From the NCBI RefSeq assembly GCF_001296025.1, contig NZ_LJHV01000002.1:372001-436000 (forward strand): a stretch of 64,000 bases of DNA, written 5' to 3'. Origin of the DNA: Porphyrobacter sp. AAP60. GTDB lineage: Bacteria > Pseudomonadota > Alphaproteobacteria > Sphingomonadales > Sphingomonadaceae. Each line of letters starts with the position of its first letter. Within the stretch, counting starts at the first letter, position 1. The notes below the pieces were generated by a model. The model was given only the letters and a program-made list of their open reading frames with translations, did not search any database and had not been told where the DNA came from. The position numbers and the translations under genes were made by a program. Below are positions 49,671-58,624 of the stretch, in pieces.

Positions 49671-50437
49671 CAACCGTACCTTCCGGTAATGTAATCCTTG
49701 GTGCGTTCTTCGATCGGATTGGTGAAAATTTCCGAAGTCGGGCCGTATTCCACCATCTTGCCGAGGTGGAAGAACGCCGTGCGCTGGCTGACGCGAGCGG
49801 CCTGCTGCATCGAGTGCGTCACGATGACGATGGCGTAACGGCCTGAAAGATCATCGATCAGTTCCTCGATCTTGGCAGTCGCGATCGGATCGAGCGCGCT
49901 CGCCGGTTCATCCATGAGGATCACTTCAGGGTCAACCGCGATGGCGCGGGCAATGCACAACCGTTGCTGCTGCCCGCCCGACAATGCGGTGCCCGAATCG
50001 TCGAGCCGGTCTTTCACCTCGTCCCACAGGCCGGCACGGGTCAGCGACCGTTCGACGATCACATCAAGATCGGCCTTCTTCTCGGCAAAGCCGTGAATTT
50101 TGGGGCCATAGGCGATGTTTTCGTAGATCGACTTGGGGAAGGGATTGGGCTTCTGGAACACCATGCCGACGCGGGCGCGCAATTGCACCACGTCCATCCG
50201 GTCGCCGTGAATGTCTTCGCCATCCAGTTCGATCAGACCGGTGACTCTGGCCGCGCCAATCGTGTCGTTCATGCGGTTGAAACATCGCAGGAATGTCGAT
50301 TTACCGCAGCCTGACGGGCCGATGAAAGCGGTGACGTAATTGGGCGAGATGTCGATCGACACTTCGTCGATCGCTTTCTTGTCGCCGTAATAGACACAGA
50401 CCTCGCGCGCGCGAATCTTGGCGTTTTCGTCGGTCAT
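49670..50437 (-). CDS. pstB: Phosphate ABC transporter ATP-binding protein PstB
   Basis: A 255-residue ABC ATPase. Walker A is [11 protein letters not shown], the Q-loop region is [22 protein letters not shown], the signature is [15 protein letters not shown], Walker B is [14 protein letters not shown] and the H-loop is [20 protein letters not shown] is diagnostic for PstB. The start at 50437 ([10 protein letters not shown]) is chosen; a GTG seven codons upstream is possible. It lies 17 nt after pstA and is coupled to phoU. Confidence 0.96.
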   Translation of the reverse strand: MTDENAKIRAREVCVYYGDKKAIDEVSIDISPNYVTAFIGPSGCGKSTFLRCFNRMNDTIGAARVTGLIELDGEDIHGDRMDVVQLRARVGMVFQKPNPFPKSIYENIAYGPKIHGFAEKKADLDVIVERSLTRAGLWDEVKDRLDDSGTALSGGQQQRLCIARAIAVDPEVILMDEPASALDPIATAKIEELIDDLSGRYAIVIVTHSMQQAARVSQRTAFFHLGKMVEYGPTSEIFTNPIEERTKDYITGRYG

Positions 50438-50454
50438 GTTGGGATGGATGACTG

Positions 50455-51738
50455 TCACCAGCGTTTCTCGAATCTGTTGCGGAGGTAAATGGCAAGACCG
50501 TTCATGACGAGCAGGAACACCAGCAGCACGATGATAGCGGCGCTGGTGCGTTCCACAAAGCCGCGATCGACTTCGTCGGACCACAGGAAGATCTGCATCG
50601 GCAGCACTGTGGCGGGCGAGGAAAAGCCTTCGGGCGGGGTGGCGACAAAGGCGCGCATCCCGATCAGCAGTAGCGGGGCGGTTTCACCCAGCGCGCGGGC
50701 CATGCCGATGATTGTGCCTGTCAGCATCCCCGGCATCGCCAGCGGCAGGACATGGTGAAACACCACCTGTACCGGAGAGGCACCAATGGCGAGCGCGCCA
50801 TCGCGGATGGAAGGCGGTACGGCCTTGATCGCGTTGCGGCCGGAAATCACGATCACCGGCATTGTCATCAGGGCCAGCGTCATCCCGCCGATCAGCGGCG
50901 CGGATCGCAGGTTGGGGAAAATCGCAAGGAAGATCGACAGGCCCAGCAGGCCGAAGATGATCGAAGGCACAGCCGCAAGATTGCTGATCGATACCTCGAT
51001 CACATCGGTCCAACGGTTTCTGGGCGCGTATTCTTCAAGGTAGAGGGCGGACAGCACCCCGATCGGGAAGGCCAGGACCAGCGTGACCAGCATGGTCAGC
51101 ATCGAACCTTTGAGCGCCCCCCAGATCCCGACAGCTTGCGGACTGGTTGCGTCCGAACGCGCAAGAAAGCCCCAATCCCAATTGGTTGCCAGCGCACCTT
51201 CGCTCGACAGGCGTTGGGCAAGGGCCTGCATTTCGGGCGCTCCCTCACCGCGCAGGCCCGAGGCAAGCGCGGAGGTTGTGGGCAGTTTGAAAGTTGCACT
51301 GCGCCCGATCAGCGTCGGGTCTGCCGAAAGCGCCGATGCGACATCGCGCCAGCCTTCGGCAGAAATCTGGGCCGCCGCATCCGCTCCCAACTGCTGTTCA
51401 GCGAAGAATTCGATGACTTCCGGCAGGCCCTGCATTTCGAGCGTCTGCATTGCGCTTGGCGCGGTCAGCGAAACGGCATCGCCCGTTACCCCGCTTTCGG
51501 GAAAGTCGATTGTAACCGCGAGTTCCGCACGCTGGAATCCGCCAATCCCGTTGATCAGCATGTTGCCGAGCAGGAACACCAGCACCGCGAGTGAAAATGC
51601 GACAGCCGATAAGCCCAGCAGGCGGAAGTTGCGTTCCCCGCTGTAACGTTTGGCCAACCGGGCCTCGAAGCTGGCAGTGCGCGTCGGTCGCTCTTTTTCG
51701 ACCGCGTTGCCGGTGACAGAGGGGGCAATAGTGCTCAT
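50455..51738 (-). CDS. pstA: Phosphate ABC transporter permease PstA
   Basis: A 427-residue permease. After a first TM (about residues 41-63) comes a large periplasmic DUF3333-type region (about 65-205) seen in alphaproteobacterial PstA. The five-helix permease core carries the EAA-like loop ([49 protein letters not shown]). It forms the inner-membrane channel with PstC. It overlaps the pstC stop by 4 nt. Confidence 0.94.
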   Translation of the reverse strand: MSTIAPSVTGNAVEKERPTRTASFEARLAKRYSGERNFRLLGLSAVAFSLAVLVFLLGNMLINGIGGFQRAELAVTIDFPESGVTGDAVSLTAPSAMQTLEMQGLPEVIEFFAEQQLGADAAAQISAEGWRDVASALSADPTLIGRSATFKLPTTSALASGLRGEGAPEMQALAQRLSSEGALATNWDWGFLARSDATSPQAVGIWGALKGSMLTMLVTLVLAFPIGVLSALYLEEYAPRNRWTDVIEVSISNLAAVPSIIFGLLGLSIFLAIFPNLRSAPLIGGMTLALMTMPVIVISGRNAIKAVPPSIRDGALAIGASPVQVVFHHVLPLAMPGMLTGTIIGMARALGETAPLLLIGMRAFVATPPEGFSSPATVLPMQIFLWSDEVDRGFVERTSAAIIVLLVFLLVMNGLAIYLRNRFEKRW

Positions 51739-53120
51739 TCGTAAGCCTCCCGGAAACGCTTGACCACGCGCAGCGCAATGAAGTTCAGCGCCAGCGTCAC
51801 CATGAACAGCACAAAGCCCAGCGCAAAGGCGCTGAGGGTGGCGGGGTGATCGGTGCTCTGTTCGCCTGTCAGCAGCTTGACGATCTGCACCGTCACGGTG
51901 GACATCGGCTCAAGCGGATTGGCGGTGAGGTTGGCGGCCGGAGAGGCGGCCATCACCACGATCATCGTTTCGCCGATGGCGCGGCTGACGGCGAGCATGA
52001 TGCCAGCGACAATACCCGGCAGCGCGGCGGGAAACAGCACCTTGCGGATGGTTTCTGACTTTGTCGCGCCCATCGCCAGGCTGCCATCGCGCATGGCGCC
52101 CGGCACCGCAGCCATCGAATCGTCGGCCATCGATGATACGAAGGGGATGATCATCACCCCCATCACCACCCCTGCGGCAAGCGCGCTTTCGGTCGATGCG
52201 TTGGTGATACCGATGGCGACCGCCGCATCGCGGATCATCGGGGCGAGGGTGAGGGCGGCGAAATAGCCGTAAACCACCGTCGGCACACCGGCGAGAATCT
52301 CCAGCAGCGGCTTGACCCAGGTGCGCACCTTCGGATGGGCATATTGGGTGAGGTAGATCGCGCTCATCAGGCCAAGCGGAATGGCCACGATCATCGCGAT
52401 GATCGCACCGATGAAGATCGTGCCCCAGAACAATGGCACCGCGCCGTAACGCGAAGGGTCGGTCGCTTCGGGGCTGACCATCGTGTCCGGCCCCCAGACA
52501 GTGCCCAACAGGAAATCCAGCGGCGAGACAACACTGAAGAACCGCACCGTTTCGAACACGAGGCTGCCAAAAATGCCCAGCGTGGTGAGGATTGCCACCA
52601 GCGAAGCCAGCAGCAGGATCATCATGACCGTGCGTTCCACCTTGGTGCGGGCGCGGAAATCGGGGCGCAGGCGCAAGAAGGCAAAAGCTCCGCCAGCGAG
52701 AGCGATCAGAATGGTGACGATGATGCCGATCAGCCTGTAACGGGCTATCGCGTCGCGGAACGGAACGATCAGCGCTTCTGCATCATTGTTGAACACACCG
52801 GGCGCCTGACCAATCGCCACGGCGCGCGCTTCGTTCAGGAAGGCGTCGCGTTCGAACCCGAAGGCGGGAAGTGCCTGCGCTGCGGGGTGGGACAGAACCG
52901 ATTGCAGCACCAGCTGGGGCGCAATTGCGCTCCACAACACGACAAAGGCCAGCACCGGGATCACGACCCACAGGGCAACATACCATGCGTGGTAGATCGG
53001 CCGCGAAGCCGGCCGCAGCGCGGGATCGCTGGACTGGAAGCTCCAGGCCTTGGCACGACCGGCAAGCCAGCCCGCAAGGCCAAGGCCTATCGCAATCAGG
53101 ATCAGTGTGATCGGCGACAT
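51735..53120 (-). CDS. pstC: Phosphate ABC transporter permease PstC
   Basis: A 461-residue permease with an N-terminal extension of three or four TMs and a long loop (about residues 1-240). The core follows, with PLGLMSAIYLTQYAHPKVR and the EAA loop MRDGSLAMGATKSETIRKVLFPAALPGIVAGIMLAVSRAIGETMIVVMAA. The ATG at 53120 is preferred to an adjacent TTG. It is the first Pst gene after phoR, with a Pho-box-like site upstream. No pstS is in the cluster, as in Caulobacter, so the binding protein must be encoded elsewhere. Confidence 0.94.
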   Translation of the reverse strand: MSPITLILIAIGLGLAGWLAGRAKAWSFQSSDPALRPASRPIYHAWYVALWVVIPVLAFVVLWSAIAPQLVLQSVLSHPAAQALPAFGFERDAFLNEARAVAIGQAPGVFNNDAEALIVPFRDAIARYRLIGIIVTILIALAGGAFAFLRLRPDFRARTKVERTVMMILLLASLVAILTTLGIFGSLVFETVRFFSVVSPLDFLLGTVWGPDTMVSPEATDPSRYGAVPLFWGTIFIGAIIAMIVAIPLGLMSAIYLTQYAHPKVRTWVKPLLEILAGVPTVVYGYFAALTLAPMIRDAAVAIGITNASTESALAAGVVMGVMIIPFVSSMADDSMAAVPGAMRDGSLAMGATKSETIRKVLFPAALPGIVAGIMLAVSRAIGETMIVVMAASPAANLTANPLEPMSTVTVQIVKLLTGEQSTDHPATLSAFALGFVLFMVTLALNFIALRVVKRFREAYE

Positions 53121-53223
53121 CAATTGGACCTGTTTTTCCTGCAGGGGGTGCGAACAGCGGATCTGACCGGCATCGCCCCTGCGCCCCGGCCCTTATGCCA
53201 TGGGGGCCGCATGTTGAAGAAAT

Positions 53224-53241
53224 AAGACACTACTATGACAG
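53224..53241 (-). promoter_or_regulatory. Pho-box-like site upstream of pstC
   Basis: On the minus strand CTGTCAT-AGTA-GTGTCTT compares with the PhoB consensus CTGTCAT-N4-CTGTCAT: the first half is perfect and the second is 5/7. It overlaps the last codons of phoR, about 104 nt before pstC, so pstCAB-phoU-phoB may have its own PhoB-dependent promoter. Confidence 0.6.
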
Positions 53242-54498
53242 TTGTTGTGTTTCTGCAGGGCGAGCGGCTTGAGCAGCGGTCTGCGAGGCGGATATCTGAT
53301 GACCGGGTTCAGCTTCGGTTTCGGGTTCGGCAAGCGGTATCCTTACCACCACGCGGGTGCCTTTGCCCAGTTCACTGGTGATGTCGAGCCGTCCGCGATG
53401 GCGCTCCACGATATGCTTCACGATCGCAAGACCAAGCCCCGTGCCCCCCGATGCGCGGCTTCGGCCGGGATCGGTGCGGTAAAACCGGCGGGTCAGGTGC
53501 GGGACTTGTTCCGGCGCGATTCCTTCGCCCTCATCGGTCACGGAAATCCGGGTCAGATCGCCTTGCGCCAGGTCGAGCGCGACCTTCACCGGCGTATCAG
53601 GCGCGCCATATTTCAGCGCATTATCGACCAGATTGCGCACCACCTGTTCCAGTTGCTGCCGATCACCCAGCACACAGGGCTCCGCAGTCAGATCCAGTTG
53701 CAGCCGGCTTATCCGGTTCGATCCGGCTGCGTCAGTGGCAGCGCGTTCGACCAGCGAGGCGAGATCGATCCGCTCGGTCGGGAGGTCATGCTTTTCCGCC
53801 TCGACCCGCGAAAGGCTCATCAGATCGCTGACCAGCGCGTGCAGGCGCTGCGCTTCGCGTTCGATAATGCCGAGAAACTTCTGCGCCGTGGGCGTATCAA
53901 GGCTGCCATCGCCTTCGCGCAGCGTTTCGACATAGCCGAGGATCGCGGCCAGCGGAGTGCGCAATTCATGGCTGGCATTGGCAACAAAATCGGTGTGCGC
54001 ACGGCTGATGTCGGCCTCTGCGGTCTGGTTGACGAATTCGAGCATGGCCAGGCGTTCGTCGATTTCCTGCCGGTTGATCTGCCAGATATCGCCGCGCCGT
54101 ACGAGCCCGCGCACGATCGCTTCGCCCTGCCGGTTCTCGTTAAGCAGGGAAATCGCCTCAGGCTGACGCAGCGCAACGCGCGCATCCTGACCGACGACAT
54201 GCGGCCCAAGAATTCTGCGCGCCGCCTGGTTGGCAATTGCAATCGTGCCGCGTTCGGTGATCAGCAGAGGGGTCGTGGAGTTTTCGATCAGATCGCGAAT
54301 CGAATCGATCGTGACAGGTTGTTTGATCATGGCCTTGGGTGGTTCAGGCGGGCGTCCTGCCGCAACCATCAGCGATCCGATCCAGACGGCCAGCACGGCG
54401 ACGCCGATAATCGGATCGACCCCCAGCGACAGAATCGCCAGAAAGGTCACCGCCGCGAGCAGAATTCCGGCGATCGGGATGTTCTGGCCGCTGCCCAT
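53233..54498 (-). CDS. phoR: Phosphate regulon sensor histidine kinase PhoR
   Basis: A 421-residue kinase. Two closely spaced N-terminal TMs (about residues 6-48) are followed by a PAS domain (IRDLIENSTTPLLITERGTIAIANQAARRILG). The HisKA phospho-His is in DFVANASHELRTPLAAILGYVETL. HATPase motifs are RNLVDNALKYG, VTDEGEGIAPEQ, FYRTDPGRSRASGGTGLGLAIVKHIVERH. It lacks a large periplasmic domain, as is usual for PhoR, which senses Pst/PhoU state. The ATG at 54498 follows AAAGGAC; an in-frame ATG eight codons earlier is possible. It is first gene of the pho cluster. Confidence 0.94.
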   Translation of the reverse strand: MGSGQNIPIAGILLAAVTFLAILSLGVDPIIGVAVLAVWIGSLMVAAGRPPEPPKAMIKQPVTIDSIRDLIENSTTPLLITERGTIAIANQAARRILGPHVVGQDARVALRQPEAISLLNENRQGEAIVRGLVRRGDIWQINRQEIDERLAMLEFVNQTAEADISRAHTDFVANASHELRTPLAAILGYVETLREGDGSLDTPTAQKFLGIIEREAQRLHALVSDLMSLSRVEAEKHDLPTERIDLASLVERAATDAAGSNRISRLQLDLTAEPCVLGDRQQLEQVVRNLVDNALKYGAPDTPVKVALDLAQGDLTRISVTDEGEGIAPEQVPHLTRRFYRTDPGRSRASGGTGLGLAIVKHIVERHRGRLDITSELGKGTRVVVRIPLAEPETEAEPGHQISASQTAAQAARPAETQQLS

Positions 54499-54621
54499 GG
54501 GCCGTCCTTTACAAGCTAGCATCGTTCGAGGGAAGCGGGCAGGTGCCGCGCAACACATCAATCCGCAACGAAAAAGGGCGGCGAGGCCTAAGCCTGCCGC
54601 CCTGTTCAACCATCCGGAAGA

Positions 54622-54696
54622 TGGTGACCCCTACGGGAATCGAACCCGTGTTTCAGCCGTGAAAGGGCCGCGTCCTAACCGCTAGACGAAGGGGCC
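54622..54696 (-). tRNA. tRNA-Glu (TTC)
   Basis: The minus strand reads GGCCCCTTCGTCTAGCGGTT..., with acceptor stem GGCCCCT/AGGGGTC, discriminator A and encoded CCA. The anticodon loop CTTTCAC gives anticodon TTC. The T-arm has GGTTCGATTCC. Confidence 0.96.
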
Positions 54697-54798
54697 GTCG
54701 CGATTGCGAGAGCGCGCAACTAGGGGGGTGAATCGGATCGGTCAAGCCCCGTTTGCGCAGCCCCATGGAAAAACATCGGCGCGGCAGGAGCTTTGGGA

Positions 54799-56607
54799 TC
54801 AATCGGCAAAGGCGGCATCTTCCAGATGCAATTCTGCGGCGGGGCGATTGCCCCAATCATCCAGCTTGACCCGTCCAGCGAGGTGAAAGCGGCGGCCTTG
54901 GCTGCGGTGGAGCAGGGTCTGCGCCATTTCGCTTTCACCGGCGCGAAAGGCGATGGCCTTGAAGCTGCGACCGTCATTGCCGCTGGCCACGATGCGCAGG
55001 TGATCCTTGCCGACAATGTCCGCCTTGATGATCCGCACCGGGCCCACTGCAACACGCGGCGCAGGCCAGCCGACCCCGTAAGGCCCGCCCGCTTCCAGCG
55101 TTTCGACCAGTTCGGGCGTCAATCCTCCGGGTGCCAGCGCCAGATCGAGCAGCATCGCCTGGCCTGCGCGGGCGCGGTCAACATCGCGGGCAAGCCGGGT
55201 GTCGAGAAATTCGGCGAAATCGGCAAGCCGCGCCGGATCGATTGTCAGCCCGGCTGCCATCGCATGCCCGCCGCCTGCCACCAGCAAACCTGCCTCCCGC
55301 GCGGCAATGATCGCGGCGCCCAGATCGACCCCGCTGATCGACCGGCCCGAACCCTTTCCCTGCAGATCATCCAGAGCGATCACCACAGCGGGCTTGCCGG
55401 TTTTTTCCTTGATCCGCCCGGCCACGATCCCGATCACGCCGGGGTGCCAGCCGTGGCCGGAAATTACCTGCACCGCCATATTGTGTTGCCCTGCCAGCTG
55501 CGCCTCGGCGGCTTCCTGCACCTCACCTTCGATAGCGCGGCGTTCTTCGTTCAGTTGCGAAAGTTGAGTGGCGATGGCGCGGGCCTCTTCGGGGTCTGTG
55601 GTGGTCAACAGCCGCACGCCCAGTGTCGATTCACCGATCCGCCCGCCGGCATTGATCCGCGGGCCAAGCGCAAAACCCAGATCACTGCATTGCGGGGCGC
55701 GGGTCAGGCGGCTTGCATCCATCAGCGCCGCCATCCCGATCCGTTCGCGCCGGGCCAGCACCTTCAGGCCCTGCGCCACGAATGCGCGGTTAAGCCCGTG
55801 CAGCGCGGCGACATCGGCCACCGTGCCCAGCGCCACCAGATCAAGCAGGCCCATCAGATCCGGTTCCGGGCGGCGTGCAAACCAGCCCTTCACCCTCAGG
55901 CACCGCACCAGCGCAATGCCGAGAAGGAAGGCCACGCCAACTGCCGCCAGATGCCCGTGCGCTGCACCAACATCGCTTTCATCCAGCCGGTTGGGATTGA
56001 CCAGCGCAGCCGTTGGCGGAAGTTCGGGCGAACATTTGTGGTGATCGACCACAATCACGTCCACGCCCGCATCGCGCGCCATGCCCAGCGCTTCATGCGC
56101 CATCGCCCCGCAATCGACTGTCACGATCAACCGCGATCCGCTTTGCGCCAGATTGACCAGAGCCTCTCCACTGGGGCCATAGCCTTCAAGCAGCCGGTCG
56201 GGGATGTAATATCCAGCCGCGTGACCCAATTGCCGCAGCAGTTCAACCAGCAGCGCAGCGCTCGTCGCCCCGTCGACATCATAATCGCCGTAAATCGTCA
56301 CCTGTTCGCCGGTCATCACGCACTGGGCCAGCCGTTCGGCGGCGGTATCCATATCGCGGAACACCGAAGGATCAGGCAGAAACCCGCGCATTGTCGGCTT
56401 GGCATGGCGTTCAAGATCATCAGGGGCCACGCCGCGGGTCAGCAGCAATTGATCCAGGATCGAACGGTCCAGCCCTTGCGCATCCCCGCCTTGCCCCTCG
56501 GACAGTTCCATATTGCCGCCGCGCCAGCGCCACGCCTTGCCCGACAGCGAGGAGGTGACCCCCAGCACAGGAGCAAGAACGGGCGGAACTATCGGAGCAG
56601 AAGCCAT
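54799..56607 (-). CDS. recJ: Single-stranded-DNA-specific 5'-3' exonuclease RecJ
   Basis: A 602-residue DHH-superfamily nuclease for recombination, base-excision and mismatch repair. Motif I is TIYGDYDVDGATSAALL, motif II is VTVDCGAMAHEAL and motif III is VIVVDHHKCSPELPP. DHHA1-type motifs follow (GPRINAGGRIGES, GHGWHPGVIGIVAGRIKEK, VAGGGHAMAAGLTI) and then an OB fold. The start at 56607 (MASAPIVPPVL) is the best N-terminus; the upstream open frame runs into the divergent gene. It is divergent from a flavodoxin-like gene. Confidence 0.95.
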   Translation of the reverse strand: MASAPIVPPVLAPVLGVTSSLSGKAWRWRGGNMELSEGQGGDAQGLDRSILDQLLLTRGVAPDDLERHAKPTMRGFLPDPSVFRDMDTAAERLAQCVMTGEQVTIYGDYDVDGATSAALLVELLRQLGHAAGYYIPDRLLEGYGPSGEALVNLAQSGSRLIVTVDCGAMAHEALGMARDAGVDVIVVDHHKCSPELPPTAALVNPNRLDESDVGAAHGHLAAVGVAFLLGIALVRCLRVKGWFARRPEPDLMGLLDLVALGTVADVAALHGLNRAFVAQGLKVLARRERIGMAALMDASRLTRAPQCSDLGFALGPRINAGGRIGESTLGVRLLTTTDPEEARAIATQLSQLNEERRAIEGEVQEAAEAQLAGQHNMAVQVISGHGWHPGVIGIVAGRIKEKTGKPAVVIALDDLQGKGSGRSISGVDLGAAIIAAREAGLLVAGGGHAMAAGLTIDPARLADFAEFLDTRLARDVDRARAGQAMLLDLALAPGGLTPELVETLEAGGPYGVGWPAPRVAVGPVRIIKADIVGKDHLRIVASGNDGRSFKAIAFRAGESEMAQTLLHRSQGRRFHLAGRVKLDDWGNRPAAELHLEDAAFAD

Positions 56608-56690
56608 GCAGCACGCTCTACCGCAATCAGAGCGCCGCCAACAGGCTCGTGCGATTGACAATCGACAGGCCTGCGATGAAGCCTTTGGCC

Positions 56691-57188
56691 ATGTCCGACG
56701 CATCGCCTGATCCTTGCCTGCTGATTATCTGGCACAGCCGGACCGGTGCCAGCGCGGCGATGGCGCAGGCCGCGGCGCATGGCGCAGGGCGCGGCGCGCT
56801 TCTCGTCAACGCCGCCGATGCCGTGCCTGAAATGCTGCTGGCGGCAGATGGCTACATCTTTTGCTGCCCCGAAAACCTTGCGAGCATGAGCGGGTTGATG
56901 AAAGAAATGTTCGACCGCGCCTATTATCCCGTGCTCGGGCAGGTCGAAGGGCGGCCCTATGCCACGCTGATTGCTGCGGGATCGGACGGGGAAGGGGCGC
57001 AGCGCCAGATCGACCGGATCGCCACCGGGTGGCGGCTGCGCCGGGTGGCCGATCCGTTGATCGTGGGTTTTTCAGCACAGACGCCGGAAGCGATTTTGGC
57101 GCCGAAACAGGTCCCCGAAGCCGCGCTGCAACAGTGCCGTGATCTGGGTGCGGCACTGGCGGAAGGGCTGCGGCTCGGCGTGTTTTAG
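56691..57188 (+). CDS. Flavodoxin-fold NAD(P)H-dependent oxidoreductase-like protein
   Basis: A 165-residue protein with a flavodoxin-like fold. The phosphate-binding loop is LLIIWHSRTGASAAMAQAAA, and the second flavin-contacting loop is GYIFCCPENLASMSGLMKEMFDRAYYPVLGQVEGRPYATLIAAGSDGEGA. Related proteins are FMN reductases or quinone reductases; the partner is unknown. The start at 56691 (MSDASPDPCLL) is preferred to an upstream GTG. It is divergent from recJ with an 83-nt spacer. Confidence 0.78.
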   Translation: MSDASPDPCLLIIWHSRTGASAAMAQAAAHGAGRGALLVNAADAVPEMLLAADGYIFCCPENLASMSGLMKEMFDRAYYPVLGQVEGRPYATLIAAGSDGEGAQRQIDRIATGWRLRRVADPLIVGFSAQTPEAILAPKQVPEAALQQCRDLGAALAEGLRLGVF

Positions 57189-57361
57189 CGACCCGAAACC
57201 GGGTAGTGTCCCGTATCAGTACAGCACAACCCATTGTGGACTCGACGATAGGTTGCAAACAGGTCAAATATTGATGACAGGATTTCGGCTCTGCCGGGCG
57301 CGTTACGAAGGGGGCCTGTACGATTTCACAGTCTCAGCGTGCCGATGCCGCAGAGCTGCAT

Positions 57362-58102
57362 TTGCTGTTTGCCAGAGGCAAACGGCCAGACCGGGCTGAT
57401 CTGAGTGCATGTGCAGCGCAGGTTCACACGCTGGGTTTCGTCCAAGCCGGTTCCTCCGATGGCGGTGCCGGTGATGATGCCTTATCGCCGGGCAATCCTG
57501 TCTGGGCCGAATTGCTGCGCGATGGGCTGACTTTCGATCTTTGCGGGCTTGCGCCGGGCCCGGCGAGCGATTTTCCCGAGGTCATGCATCGCTTCGATCT
57601 GGCCGAAATGCCCACGCCCGCCGGTTTCGATGCTGTCGCCGTGATGGCAGGCCCGCATCTGGCTTCATCTGCACGCAGTCTGCCGGTGATTCGCGGGATG
57701 CTGGGCCACGCATGCGACATGATCCGGCATTTCGATGATCTGGCCGCGATCAGTTGGGGCCCTTCACGCAGCATGATCGGGCGCCAATTCTTTGAATCGG
57801 TGGTAACGGCTTGGCTGGATGGCGGAGCTTTCCCTGCGCTGGGTCTGACGGCTTTCGTCCAGGCGCCTGACGGCGCATTGCAAAGCGTAGGGCTGGATTA
57901 CTGGATCGGGCAGGAATTGCGGATCGAACCGCCGCTTTCGGCAGACCGGGTGACGGCCACCCGGCTTGGCATCCGTCTGGTGAACCAGCTTGTGCTGGCA
58001 GGCCGGGTCGAGGCTGACGAGCGGATTATCTCGCCCGATGGTTCAAGGCTGGTGCTGCGGCCATCGCGCGATCGTGCAACCATCAGCGTGTGGCGGGAAT
58101 AG
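57362..58102 (+). CDS. Unknown protein coupled to an AHH nuclease-like gene (weak DUF4261 resemblance)
   Basis: A 246-residue frame without an obvious ATG. TTG at 57362 is the first usual alternative start, yet protein-like sequence (ISQSQRADAAELH) extends about 13 codons further up, where only ATT or ACG could start. The C-terminal third (FFESVVTAWLDGGAFPALGLTAFVQ..., GIRLVNQLVLAGRVEADERI) vaguely resembles DUF4261. Its stop is directly followed by the ATG of the AHH gene, so the two are translationally coupled. A partner or immunity role is only a guess. The 170-nt gap upstream shows no feature. Confidence 0.6.
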   Translation: MLFARGKRPDRADLSACAAQVHTLGFVQAGSSDGGAGDDALSPGNPVWAELLRDGLTFDLCGLAPGPASDFPEVMHRFDLAEMPTPAGFDAVAVMAGPHLASSARSLPVIRGMLGHACDMIRHFDDLAAISWGPSRSMIGRQFFESVVTAWLDGGAFPALGLTAFVQAPDGALQSVGLDYWIGQELRIEPPLSADRVTATRLGIRLVNQLVLAGRVEADERIISPDGSRLVLRPSRDRATISVWRE

Positions 58103-58621
58103 ATGGAGCCAGTGGGTCGCGCCGCATTTACCACCACCATCGCCTTCCGTTCGGTCAATCGGCCGGGCACTGGCGGCTACGACCCCGGCCTGCAGCGCCA
58201 TCACCTGCTTCCCCGCCAATTGCTGACCCGCCGCTGCTTTGGTCCGATGTTCGAAATTATCGGGCGCGGGTACGTGGGGTTTGACGACTTTCGCCGCAAC
58301 GGATTGCTGCTGCCCGCGACCGAGAAGGCAAGCATGCGCACCAGCATGCCGCTGCATCGCGGGCCGCACCGCCGCTACAATGAAGTGGTCATCGCCCGCG
58401 TGGGTGTGATCGAACAGCATTGGGCGCAGGTGCAATCACGCAATCCCGAAGCTGCCCTGACCGAAGTCGTGCTGCGATTGCACCTGCTGCAAGGCGCCCT
58501 GCGGCGGCAATTGCTGGCCGAACGCCGGCGGGTGCTGCTCAATCGCAACGACCCGCTCGGCACCGGGTTCGATTTTACCGAGCTTGACGCAATGGCTGAA
58601 AGCCTATGGGCCAGCCAATAG
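58103..58621 (+). CDS. AHH-family (HNH/ENDO VII fold) nuclease-like protein
   Basis: A 172-residue protein whose central part matches the AHH family: QRHHLLPRQLL (His33-His34), FDDFRRNGLLLPATE and PLHRGPHRRYNEVVIARV (His85, His89). This is the usual HH...N...HxGxH arrangement of the metal-dependent nuclease fold common in polymorphic-toxin tips. Here it stands alone with no secretion or repeat domain. It is immediately downstream (0 nt) of an unknown gene. A C-terminal helical tail (LHLLQGALRRQLLAERRRVLL) follows the domain. Nuclease activity is inferred from the residues. Confidence 0.75.
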   Translation: MEPVGRAAFTTTIAFRSVNRPGTGGYDPGLQRHHLLPRQLLTRRCFGPMFEIIGRGYVGFDDFRRNGLLLPATEKASMRTSMPLHRGPHRRYNEVVIARVGVIEQHWAQVQSRNPEAALTEVVLRLHLLQGALRRQLLAERRRVLLNRNDPLGTGFDFTELDAMAESLWASQ

Positions 58622-58624
58622 GCG

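Noticed and set aside
48100..54498. Missing pstS as sign of a broken phosphate operon
   Set aside because: phoR-pstCAB-phoU-phoB without pstS is a normal arrangement in alphaproteobacteria such as Caulobacter.
54230..54685. Plus-strand frame antisense to phoR running into the tRNA-Glu complement (PYGNRTRVSAVKG)
   Set aside because: It is a shadow of phoR and the tRNA, again the typical spurious tRNA-derived peptide.
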